A stretch of 9,049 bases of DNA from Puniceicoccaceae bacterium (GTDB taxonomy: Bacteria > Verrucomicrobiota > Verrucomicrobiia > Opitutales > Coraliomargaritaceae). Position 1 is the stretch's first letter. Each line of letters starts with the position of its first letter. The position numbers and the translations under genes were made by a program. Positions 1 through 6,761 of the stretch are shown in pieces. The DNA is taken from contig PWZW01000011.1 of the NCBI GenBank assembly GCA_003567255.1, forward strand, positions 1 to 9,049, in the 5' to 3' direction. The notes beneath the pieces were generated by a model. The model searched no databases. It saw only the letters and a list, made by a program, of their open reading frames with translations, and was not told the DNA's origin.

Positions 1-389
1 GGGCGCTGGGCAGGTGTCAAATCCAGGTCAGTCCGGAGTTTTGATTTTTGCTTCCACAGTTCGCGGTCCCATGGCGCTTGTCGGCGGGCGATTTCCAGTT
101 GAGCCAAGGCTTTTGCAGGCGCATTTTCAAGGAGGTGAGCAAGGGCAAGATTCTGACGCAGGTTTGGGCCATCGCTGTGTTGCAAGGCTTTCGTGAAGTG
201 TTCCGCAGCGCGGGTCCCTTCTTCCGCCGCGAGTGCGGCGAGGCCAGATGGAAAGGGTGCTTCGTGGCCGTTTTCCACTTCCGCAGAAAGTGGAACTAGC
301 GCGAGCACAAAGGCCGCTAACTGGAGCAGAGGGTGCCGCCAAAGCCAAGAGGCCGCCTCTTGATTTAAAAATCTGAGCAAGCGATTCAT
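1..389 (-). CDS. batE: BatE-like TPR protein, N-terminal part (cut by window edge)
   Basis: Reading leftward from ATG at 389, the frame stays open for 129 codons to the window edge, so only the N-terminus is visible. Residues about 20-34 are strongly hydrophobic (LLQLAAFVLALVPL) and are followed by a plausible signal peptidase site after LSA (residue 36), so the mature protein should be periplasmic or membrane-attached. Residues about 48-115 are helical and alanine-rich with tetratricopeptide spacing (AAEHFTKALQ, then NLALAHLLENAPAKALAQLE). The ATG overlaps the batD stop as ATGA and has no Shine-Dalgarno sequence, so translation is probably coupled to batD. In Bat clusters the gene after batD is often batE, which has a signal sequence, TPRs and sometimes a C-terminal SH3-like domain; any such domain would lie beyond the window. 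The gene name rests on position plus the TPR, so another TPR protein is possible. Confidence 0.72.
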   Translation of the reverse strand, partial: MNRLLRFLNQEAASWLWRHPLLQLAAFVLALVPLSAEVENGHEAPFPSGLAALAAEEGTRAAEHFTKALQHSDGPNLRQNLALAHLLENAPAKALAQLEIARRQAPWDRELWKQKSKLRTDLDLTPAQR

Positions 390-2287
390 CGGGTATCTAC
401 ACTACGGGAGGGCGAGGGTTTTGTCTTTACAGGCTTGGTTTGAACACATTGGAAAAGCGACCTTAGGGCCTTGCTCCAATCGCGCCGCAACTCAACATCC
501 AGAGCGGGCTTCCGCTGGCCTCCATAGCGGCGACGCTCGATTTCGGCGAGGCAGGCTTCGATTTTTGGCAAGAGCTCCTCTGGTAGGGCAGCATGGGTGA
601 GTAGTGCCAGCATTTCCTTGTCGGTCAGTGCTTCGGTCGAACGTCCACTGTGGATGCTCAGGCAATACCGAATCGTCTCTTCGGCCCTGGCCAGGAAACT
701 GTGCGGATCTAGGTCCGAGATGTGGTTGCCTAATTTGCTCAAACTTACTTTGACTGATTTGCGTGCCCGCCTCCGGATCGCATAAGCGGTATCGGTTTTT
801 AAGCGTTGCCGGTGACGGGTGAACAAACAGAGGCCAAGCAAAGTGAGCGCACTGAGCGCGTTCAAGCTCACAACGGTGGGCGTGAGGAGGGACTCTTTGG
901 TGAGCAAAACGGTCTTTCCGGGATTGCTCGCCGGGGAGAGGAAGGGTGCGCGCTCGGTAACTGGTTCCGGCGGGAGGGGAGCCTCGCCTGCCACGGAGGC
1001 AGGCTGGTCCGGGCGCGCTGTTATTTGCACAGACTTACGGCCCAGCGAAAGCTCCCGGTAGGTTTCGCTCTGCGGATCAAAGAAGCTAAAGTTAAGTTCC
1101 GGAGTTTGCAAAGGTCCCGGCTGCCTTGGTACCAGCGTGTAACGAAAGCGCTTAACCCCTTCGGTCTCCAAGACGTTGTCCGCTTCAAAGGTTTGGCTAC
1201 TCCCGAGGATCTGCCATTCTGCCGCGCCCTCAAGGGGAGGCGCACTGATGCGGTCAAAATTGCCTTCGCCCTGAATTTCGAGCGTCAGGGTTAGGGGGTC
1301 GCCCACCATTAGGGTGGTCTCGTTGATTGTACTGTGGGCGTCGAAGGTTCCAATCGCTCCTGAAAAGCTTTCCGGTCGACCTTCCCGCGGAAGCGGAAGC
1401 ACCGGGATGGGATCCAGATTGGTTTCCAGATCAAGCCACTCGGCAGTGCGCCGATCAAAAAACTGATCAAACGGTGAACGAAATCCACCTGGACGCCTTT
1501 GCGCATCCTCAGCTGCTGAGCGGGCGTCCGGGAGAATGGTAAGCAGGTCCATTTTAAAATTAAAAACCTGCTCACCCGCCGTGACCGGAGTAATCCGTAG
1601 TGGCCAGCTAAAGACACGGAAAGCTTCTCCGCCCCGGAGTAAGTTCGTGCCCTGAGGATTTTGGTCGATTGGAGAGACGAGGAAGCCGTCTCCCGAACGT
1701 TGTGGAATGCGGTAGTCCCGCACGTCCACACCCCTTTGGATGAAGAGCTGGAGGTCCGTCGCGATGGTTTGGCCAACATACAGTTTTTCCGGCAGGTTCA
1801 TTTCTATAAAAACCTGTTCGCTGACTGGCGGCGGATCGTCGTCTCCACGCTCAACGACTTCCAGCGAGGTCGCTGGTACGCGAATGCTCCGGCCCGCGAA
1901 TTGCAGCGTCCAGGCCGGGATTTGGTAAGTGCCCGCTCGCTCGGCGCGGACCTCAAAGATCAGGTTGGTTGATGCGGTGCGCGTGATGTTGCGGTTGACG
2001 ATCTCCGTCCGGGAACCCGTCTGCACATGTGGACCACTGATGCGTAATCCGGCGACTTCAGGGAACTGATCTATCTGCGGAGTGCCGCTGAGGGCGCGCT
2101 GCCCCTGCCCGGAATCGATGCTTTGCACGAGGTCAACGCGATAGCCTCCGGTGTCCCCCTCCAATAAGCGCGGTGGCGTGAAGGCCGCCCGCACGTCAAT
2201 ATCCGGCGCCGTTTGCCCTCCGCTGATGCTGCTGAAGGCATGGATCAGCAACGTCAATAGACCTATCTTAAGAAATTTCGTTTTCAT
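386..2287 (-). CDS. batD: BatD family membrane protein (Bat aerotolerance operon)
   Basis: This encodes a 633-residue protein if it starts at ATG 2287. That start is preferred because it begins with a classic signal peptide (MKTKFLKIGLLTLLIHAFSS) and has GGTGA eight bases upstream. GTG at 2299 (GTGA overlap with batB) and TTG at 2302 are in-frame alternatives adding 4 or 5 residues. The long ectodomain (about 25-470) is beta-rich and carries the BatD hallmark FSGAIGTF at about 308-315, followed by MVGDPLTLTLEIQGEGNF. One transmembrane helix lies at about 473-489, flanked by RHRQR. The cytoplasmic tail (490-633) is helical with TEALTDKEM and ERRRYGG, and resembles the DUF4381-like protein upstream. 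BatD proteins are thought to work with BatA/BatB in an envelope complex; no enzymatic activity is known and no catalytic motif is visible. The tail end is rich in Lys, Pro and Ser. The gene is coupled to the batE-like gene by ATGA. Confidence 0.92.
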   Translation of the reverse strand: MKTKFLKIGLLTLLIHAFSSISGGQTAPDIDVRAAFTPPRLLEGDTGGYRVDLVQSIDSGQGQRALSGTPQIDQFPEVAGLRISGPHVQTGSRTEIVNRNITRTASTNLIFEVRAERAGTYQIPAWTLQFAGRSIRVPATSLEVVERGDDDPPPVSEQVFIEMNLPEKLYVGQTIATDLQLFIQRGVDVRDYRIPQRSGDGFLVSPIDQNPQGTNLLRGGEAFRVFSWPLRITPVTAGEQVFNFKMDLLTILPDARSAAEDAQRRPGGFRSPFDQFFDRRTAEWLDLETNLDPIPVLPLPREGRPESFSGAIGTFDAHSTINETTLMVGDPLTLTLEIQGEGNFDRISAPPLEGAAEWQILGSSQTFEADNVLETEGVKRFRYTLVPRQPGPLQTPELNFSFFDPQSETYRELSLGRKSVQITARPDQPASVAGEAPLPPEPVTERAPFLSPASNPGKTVLLTKESLLTPTVVSLNALSALTLLGLCLFTRHRQRLKTDTAYAIRRRARKSVKVSLSKLGNHISDLDPHSFLARAEETIRYCLSIHSGRSTEALTDKEMLALLTHAALPEELLPKIEACLAEIERRRYGGQRKPALDVELRRDWSKALRSLFQCVQTKPVKTKPSPSRSVDTR

Positions 2288-2295
2288 CAAAGCAT

Positions 2296-2300
2296 TCACC
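2296..2300 (-). promoter_or_regulatory. Shine-Dalgarno-like GGTGA for batD
   Basis: On the minus strand the sequence reads GGTGA, eight bases, then ATG at 2287. The site includes the batB stop codon TGA (2298-2296). It favours ATG 2287 over GTG 2299 as the batD start. The match to the anti-Shine-Dalgarno sequence is short, so this is suggestive only. Confidence 0.45.
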
Positions 2301-4239
2301 AATCTTGAGTGCGCCTCCCATCGCGTGGGGCTGGGGGGGCAGTGAAGGGGAGGAATCGCTCGCTCCTGCGCATCGACTCAATCAAGCGCAGGGCGTCGTC
2401 TTCGCTCATCCCTTCTTCGACTTCAAGCGGCGCTGTCTCCGCCGCCTGCGTATCCTCGGTTTGCTCATCGTGTGCGCTATCCAGCGCATCCTCAGTCCCT
2501 TCACTACCTGCTTCCTCCTCTGGCAGCGGTTCACTCGAAGCTTCTTCTGAAGTCTCGCCTTCCTCACCGGCAGACTCCTCTTCAGCTGCACCCTGTTCCG
2601 CCGGATCGGTGCTTTCCTGTCCGTCGGCACTGGACTCCGTTTCGTCGGCGTCTTCGCCAGCGTCGTCGGCATCCGATTCGCTGGGGTCCGCGGATTCGCC
2701 GCTTTGCTCGCCCGATTCACTGTCTTCGTGCTCACTACCTTCTTCACTTTCCTCACTTTCTTCCGGGGCGCTCTCCTCGTTTTCCTGGTTTTCCGGCGGC
2801 TCGAGGGTTTCGAGTAAAGCTTCAATGGTTTCCTGCATGGCTTCGCTCAAGCGGGCTTGGCGGAGGGATTGAGTGTCGTCTGGATCAATCTCAGCGGCTG
2901 CGGCGAAGTATTCCTCAGCCTGAGCAAAGGCCTCCAGCGCAACGTCGAAGGCCTGTTCTTGCAGGGCGGCTTTGCCTTCTGCCTGGTGAAGTCTCGCAAG
3001 GTTATGAAAGGCATCGCGCTGGGCTTGAAAATCGCTACCCCGGAGCGTGTTCCGGTAGGCCTCGCGGGCGCCTTCGAGGTCTCCATCGCTCTCCATGCGA
3101 ACGGCTTGGTTAAAGCTTTCCCGCGGACTGGGCGCAGCTTCCCGGGCAAGGACTTTTTCGCCCGGAAAAAAGACACCCAGAGCAATGAGCAAGGCCAGGC
3201 TGCGAAGGTTTGCTGGTGTCTGAGCCTGTCTGCCGTTGGTTGTGCGTCGTTTCCGACGGCGTGCGATCAAGGGTTCGACCAAAAGCAGTGCAAGGGCCGC
3301 GGCAAGGGGCCATTGAAAGCGTTCTTTGGGGATTTCCCGAATTGAACTTTCCTCTTGGCTTGAGGGACTTAGCGCAGTGATCGCATTTTGGATACCGCTT
3401 AAATCGACCCCGCTCAAACGTTCGTAGCGCCCGCCGGTCCGTCGGCTGATAAGCCGGAGGCTTTGTTCATCCAATCGCGAAATCACCGGTCTTCCCTGCT
3501 GGTCCAGAATGGGGCGCTCTATTCCGGTGTTTTCAACGATCCGCAAGCTGCTCCCCTCCGGTGTGCCAATCCCTACGGTGTGGACGGTGATGCCCTTGTC
3601 CTCCGCTATGCCCAGAGCCTGCTCTACCCGTTCGCTCAGGTCCTCACCATCGGTGATCAAGACAATAACCGATGCGTTCCTGCTTTGAGGAAAGGCCGCC
3701 GCGGCTTCCATGATGGCGGCACCAATGTCAGTGCCACCGCGGGTGACGGTATCGGTGTTGGCATCCCGTAATGACTCGCGGAAGGCGCGATAGTCGCGGG
3801 TAAGCGGACAGAGCAGAAAGGCCTGACCGGCAAAGACCACCAGGCCGACCCTTTCGTTACCAAAGCCGTTGACCAGACTGTTGGCCGCCAGCTTCGCGCG
3901 GTCCAGTCGGGTCGGACTGAGGTCGTTGGCCAGCATGCTTCGGGAGACGTCGAGTACCACGAGTACGTCGACCCCGCGTGTCGGCTGACGAACCTCCTCA
4001 ATACCCAACTGCGGGCGAGCGAGGGCAAGGGTGATCAGGACGACCGCGCAAAGCAGCAGGCACAATTTAAGTCGGCTGCGCAGCTTGCTTGCGGAAAGCG
4101 TCAGTTGCTCCCGGAGGCGCGGTGCCACCAGTTGCTCGAGAAGGGCGTCTCTTTTGCGAAAGCCGAACAAACCGAGCCCGAGCGCAATAATGAGCAGTGC
4201 GGGTATCCAGTAAAGCCAGCTAGTCTCTGCAAAGTTCAT
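2296..4239 (-). CDS. batB: BatB-BatC fusion: VWA domain membrane protein with TPR and acidic tail
   Basis: This 647-residue protein is about twice the length of a usual BatB (roughly 330). Order: transmembrane helices at 9-26 and 57-74, the BatA/B motif LALARPQLG at 71-79, a VWA domain at about 90-285, and a third helix at 308-326 followed by RRRKRR. The MIDAS is complete: DVSRS at 97-101, GGTD at 168-171, TDGED at 196-200. A fourth hydrophobic stretch at 345-358 ends in FFPGEKVLA and looks like a signal peptide. A TPR-like region (368-460, EAYRNTL and ALEAFAQAEEYF) matches BatC. Then comes a 130-residue acidic linker (481-610) and a short helix DALRLIESMRRSERF. By the positive-inside rule the VWA and TPR parts both face the periplasm. 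The ATG overlaps the batA stop (ATGA) with no Shine-Dalgarno sequence. MIDAS metal binding is inferred from the motif. Confidence 0.93.
   Translation of the reverse strand: MNFAETSWLYWIPALLIIALGLGLFGFRKRDALLEQLVAPRLREQLTLSASKLRSRLKLCLLLCAVVLITLALARPQLGIEEVRQPTRGVDVLVVLDVSRSMLANDLSPTRLDRAKLAANSLVNGFGNERVGLVVFAGQAFLLCPLTRDYRAFRESLRDANTDTVTRGGTDIGAAIMEAAAAFPQSRNASVIVLITDGEDLSERVEQALGIAEDKGITVHTVGIGTPEGSSLRIVENTGIERPILDQQGRPVISRLDEQSLRLISRRTGGRYERLSGVDLSGIQNAITALSPSSQEESSIREIPKERFQWPLAAALALLLVEPLIARRRKRRTTNGRQAQTPANLRSLALLIALGVFFPGEKVLAREAAPSPRESFNQAVRMESDGDLEGAREAYRNTLRGSDFQAQRDAFHNLARLHQAEGKAALQEQAFDVALEAFAQAEEYFAAAAEIDPDDTQSLRQARLSEAMQETIEALLETLEPPENQENEESAPEESEESEEGSEHEDSESGEQSGESADPSESDADDAGEDADETESSADGQESTDPAEQGAAEEESAGEEGETSEEASSEPLPEEEAGSEGTEDALDSAHDEQTEDTQAAETAPLEVEEGMSEDDALRLIESMRRSERFLPFTAPPAPRDGRRTQDW
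2410..2799 (-). other. Acidic low-complexity linker in BatB/C
   Basis: These bases encode residues 481-610 of the BatB-BatC fusion. By my count 54 of 130 residues are Asp or Glu and none is Lys or Arg; most of the rest are Ser, Ala, Gly and Thr. The segment is surely disordered. It joins the TPR region to a short helical end containing DALRLIESMRRSERF. BatC-like proteins often have such charged low-complexity tails. The Glu/Ser codon repeats also create a long antisense Ser-rich open frame, which is not a gene. Confidence 0.85.
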
Positions 4240-5273
4240 GGCAGTCTGCGGTATCGGGTATTGTTCAGGAGTTGTTCCAAGAGAAGCATGCTCAAACCAA
4301 AGAGGGCAAACCAGTGGAAAAGTTCGGTGAATTCGGCGTGGGCGCGGAGTTCAATTTCCGTCGTTTCCAATGTGTTAATCAGCGCATAAATTTCCTCGAG
4401 TTCGTCGGGTTCCGTGGCCTCAAAAAATCGTCCGCCCGTCATTTCGGCAATGGTCACAAGGTCACTGGTGTCGAATTCGCTCATGCCGTATTCGCCAAAG
4501 AAGGTGGGGTTTCCGGCATCGTCCCTGACCGGTCGCCCGTCGCGGTCGAGGCGAGCCAGAGGTACCCGACCCTGACTTCCGGTTGCTACCGTGTAGACCC
4601 GTATCCCGAGCGCCGCCGCTGCTTGAGCCGCCGCAATCGGGGTGATCTCTCCGGCGTTGTTTTCTCCATCGGTCAGCAAAATGATGATCCGGGAGTCAGC
4701 CGTACTGCTTTCCAAACGATTGACACTCGAGGTCAATGCCGTGCCAATGGCGGTACCCGCTCCATCAATACTTCCGAGTTCCAAGCGGTCGAGGTTGCGG
4801 ACCAGCCAGTCGTGGTTTAAGGTGAGCGGGCTGACGACAAATGCCTCTGGTCCAAAAACCACCAGGCTGATCCGGTCAAAGCGTCGCTGCTCAATAAAAT
4901 CCCTGAGTACTGACTTGGCGACGTCCAGCCGCGTCACCACGTTTTCCCGCGTGGCGAGGTCGAGGGCCCTCATGGAAAAGGAGAGGTCGAGGGTAAGTAC
5001 GATATCGATTCCGTCGGCTTCAATGGTTTCGGTGACTTCTCCCTGTTGAGGGCGGGCGAGTGCGGTGACCAGCGCGGCCAGACCGAGGAGCCGGAGGAAG
5101 ATAAGCAGGCGTCCGGCGCGTGCGGCCCGGCGTCGGACAAGCTTGCCAACCAGTCCAGTGCTGGAAAATCGGACGGCAGCCGCAGGGCCGGACTTTCCAA
5201 TGAGCCAAGCCAGGAGAGGCAATAATAGGAGCGCTAAAAACCACCAGGGGGCACCGAATTGATAAAAGCTCAC
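4236..5273 (-). CDS. batA: BatA: VWA domain membrane protein
   Basis: This 345-residue protein has the standard BatA architecture. Two N-terminal transmembrane helices (about 9-25 and 55-72) flank a basic loop (KLVRRRAARAGR), and the second ends in the family motif LARPQQG. The VWA domain spans about 88-305 with a full MIDAS: DLSFS at 96-100, GAGTAIG at 171-177, TDGEN at 201-205. A C-terminal helix lies at 318-335. The basic loop suggests that the VWA domain is periplasmic, held between helices two and three. The start is GTG at 5273, which overlaps the upstream stop (GTGA) and has a good purine-rich site (GGGAGGG) six bases from its GGAG core. BatA is expected to pair with BatB; the two share layout and motifs but differ in MIDAS context (DLSFS against DVSRS), as diverged paralogues do. 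A role in oxygen or stress tolerance is reported for some bacteria and disputed in others. Confidence 0.94.
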   Translation of the reverse strand: MSFYQFGAPWWFLALLLLPLLAWLIGKSGPAAAVRFSSTGLVGKLVRRRAARAGRLLIFLRLLGLAALVTALARPQQGEVTETIEADGIDIVLTLDLSFSMRALDLATRENVVTRLDVAKSVLRDFIEQRRFDRISLVVFGPEAFVVSPLTLNHDWLVRNLDRLELGSIDGAGTAIGTALTSSVNRLESSTADSRIIILLTDGENNAGEITPIAAAQAAAALGIRVYTVATGSQGRVPLARLDRDGRPVRDDAGNPTFFGEYGMSEFDTSDLVTIAEMTGGRFFEATEPDELEEIYALINTLETTEIELRAHAEFTELFHWFALFGLSMLLLEQLLNNTRYRRLP

Positions 5274-5833
5274 GTTTCCCTCCCTTCTTCCCAGCGGCGA
5301 ATCGCATCGGTTAGCGTTTTTGCGCGATCAAGGAGCGCTTCGGCGTCCTTCTTTTCGGGAAGCTTTCCCTGGAAGCGGTAGTGTTCACACTGTTCGATTA
5401 TTTTAATGGTTTCTGCTGCCTCGTCCCGGGGGAGTCCATTGCCAAGGGCACCAGACTTGAGCTCTTCGCTGGTCCGTGCGCGGCTTCCCGGGCAAAAGGC
5501 GGAAACGTAGCCGCGCAAAGCACCGGACAGTATTTTCAGCGCCTCCGCAGCATCCCCCTCATCTAAACGTAGGTCTGCTTGGCGTAGTTCGCTGAGGGCA
5601 AGGAAATAGGGAGGAGCGGGAACTTCTTGGTTAAGGCGGGCACCTTGCTTGCGCCTGTACAGGTAGTAGGCCGTGGCCAGGGCGGCCAGGGCGAGGGTCG
5701 CAAGGATAATCCACGGTAACCATAGGACCGCTGGTTCCGCTGCCAGTTCACCGCGAAGCTCGCTTTCTGCGGCCATCTCTGCGGCGAGCGCTTCCAGACG
5801 CTCCATCAGTTCTGCCTGTGTCGGTGTTTCCAT
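5270..5833 (-). CDS. DUF4381-like single-pass membrane protein
   Basis: This is a 187-residue protein starting at ATG 5833 (METPTQAEL). The frame is open further upstream, but that part lies inside DUF58 and reads as Pro/Ser-rich nonsense, so it was not used. Residues about 8-33 are an Ala/Glu-rich helix. A transmembrane helix spans about 36-58 (WLPWIILATLALAALATAYY) and is followed by RRKQ. The C-terminal 120 residues are helical, presumably cytoplasmic, with GALRGYVSAF and TSEEL, then CEHYRFQGKLPEKKDAEALL. Small DUF4381 proteins typically sit between the DUF58 gene and batA in this operon type, and the size and layout match. The function is unknown; it may link the cytoplasmic MoxR/DUF58 pair to the membrane VWA proteins. 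It begins seven bases after the DUF58 stop without a clear ribosome binding site, and overlaps batA by GTGA. Confidence 0.82.
   Translation of the reverse strand: METPTQAELMERLEALAAEMAAESELRGELAAEPAVLWLPWIILATLALAALATAYYLYRRKQGARLNQEVPAPPYFLALSELRQADLRLDEGDAAEALKILSGALRGYVSAFCPGSRARTSEELKSGALGNGLPRDEAAETIKIIEQCEHYRFQGKLPEKKDAEALLDRAKTLTDAIRRWEEGRET
5278..5284 (-). promoter_or_regulatory. Shine-Dalgarno site for batA
   Basis: The minus strand reads GGGAGGG, then AAAC, then GTG at 5273. The GGAG core sits six bases from the start. It lies inside the last codons of the DUF4381-like gene and supports the GTG as the true batA start. It is the clearest ribosome binding site among the genes in this window. 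Confidence 0.7.
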
Positions 5834-5840
5834 GAGGGCG

Positions 5841-6761
5841 CTAGAGTCTTTTGGCCCGGCGAGCGAAGAGTTGCCTGAGGGCGGGTAGGTAGGGCTCGGT
5901 TGTGGAGACTTCCAGCGTGTCCATACGCAAGCGCTGCATGGCCCGTTTCCACTGGGTCCGCCGCTCAACTGCTGCTTCCGCATAGCGCGTACGGGTTCTC
6001 TGATCACCGGTATCAATTTCAACCAGTTCGCCGGTTTCACTGTCCTCGAGGGTCACGAGCCCGATGTTCGGTAAGGCACTTTCTACCGGATCACTCAAAT
6101 GAATCGGAATTAAATCATGCCGTTTGGCGTTTTGGCGAAAAATGCGGAGCAGTGGATTCGCCTCCGGTGCGGTTTCAAAATCTGGTAGCTTGCCGTCGCT
6201 GTCCTGTAAAAAATCCGAGATCAAAAAGGTGACGGCTGTGCGCTTCTGCACCTTGTTGAGGAAATTGAGCGCGACACGGTGATCCGTCTTTTCGGATTTG
6301 GGTTCATGGTAGAGGATGTCGCGGATGAGCCGGAGGATGTGACGTCGGCCTTTTTTCGGTGGGATGTAGTGTTCGATTCGGTCGGTGTAGAGGATCAGCC
6401 CGACCTTGTCGCTGTTGTAGGTTGCCGAAAAAGCCAGCACACAAGCGATTTCGGCTGCCATCTCACGCTTGCTCCGATCCACCGAACCGAAGGCTCCAGA
6501 GCTACTCAGGTCAACTAAAAGAAAGAGGGTAAGCTCCCGTTCTTCGCGGAATAACTTTACGAAGGGCCGGTCCATCCGGGCGCTGACGTTCCAATCAATG
6601 GTTCGGACATCGTCGCCCACGCTGTATTCACGGACTTCTTCAAAGTCCATACCACGCCCTTTGAAAGAGCTGTGGTAGGCGCCCGCAACGGCCTCCGTGA
6701 CTAGATGACGGGTCTGTATTTCAATGCGGCGAACTTTCCGGATGATGTCCGACGGATTCAT
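5841..6761 (-). CDS. DUF58 family protein (cytoplasmic VWA-like MoxR partner)
   Basis: This 306-residue protein shows the DUF58 signature: FKGRGMDFEEVREYSVGDD at 33-51, then VRTIDWNVSAR at 52-62. A VWA-like fold follows, with the MIDAS triad DLSSS at 84-88, the strand VGLILYTDR at 120-128, and FLISDFL at 179-185. There is no signal peptide or transmembrane helix, so it should be cytosolic. DUF58 proteins are nearly always encoded beside a MoxR ATPase and are regarded as its VWA-type partners or adaptors. The ATG overlaps the moxR stop (ATGA). The bases upstream are pyrimidine-rich (CCCCTCCC) and give no Shine-Dalgarno sequence, so coupling to moxR translation is likely. The family assignment is firm; the molecular role here is inferred from context. 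Confidence 0.94.
   Translation of the reverse strand: MNPSDIIRKVRRIEIQTRHLVTEAVAGAYHSSFKGRGMDFEEVREYSVGDDVRTIDWNVSARMDRPFVKLFREERELTLFLLVDLSSSGAFGSVDRSKREMAAEIACVLAFSATYNSDKVGLILYTDRIEHYIPPKKGRRHILRLIRDILYHEPKSEKTDHRVALNFLNKVQKRTAVTFLISDFLQDSDGKLPDFETAPEANPLLRIFRQNAKRHDLIPIHLSDPVESALPNIGLVTLEDSETGELVEIDTGDQRTRTRYAEAAVERRTQWKRAMQRLRMDTLEVSTTEPYLPALRQLFARRAKRL

Noticed and set aside
127..348. 73-residue minus-strand open frame
   Set aside because: It is out of frame with the batE-like gene, which has a signal peptide, TPR pattern and coupled start; this frame is its shadow.
806..1294. 162-residue plus-strand open frame opposite batD
   Set aside because: It is antisense to the conserved BatD ectodomain and tail; low-quality composition rich in Arg and Gly.
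2309..2872. Long Ser-rich open frame on the plus strand
   Set aside because: It is the antisense of the Glu/Asp/Ser codon repeats of the BatB/C acidic linker; its composition is only that of the complement and it lacks domain features.
5834..6040. N-terminal extension of the DUF4381-like frame upstream of 5833
   Set aside because: It lies wholly inside DUF58 in another frame and reads as Pro/Ser/Trp-rich sequence; the ATG at 5833 begins family-like sequence just after the DUF58 stop.
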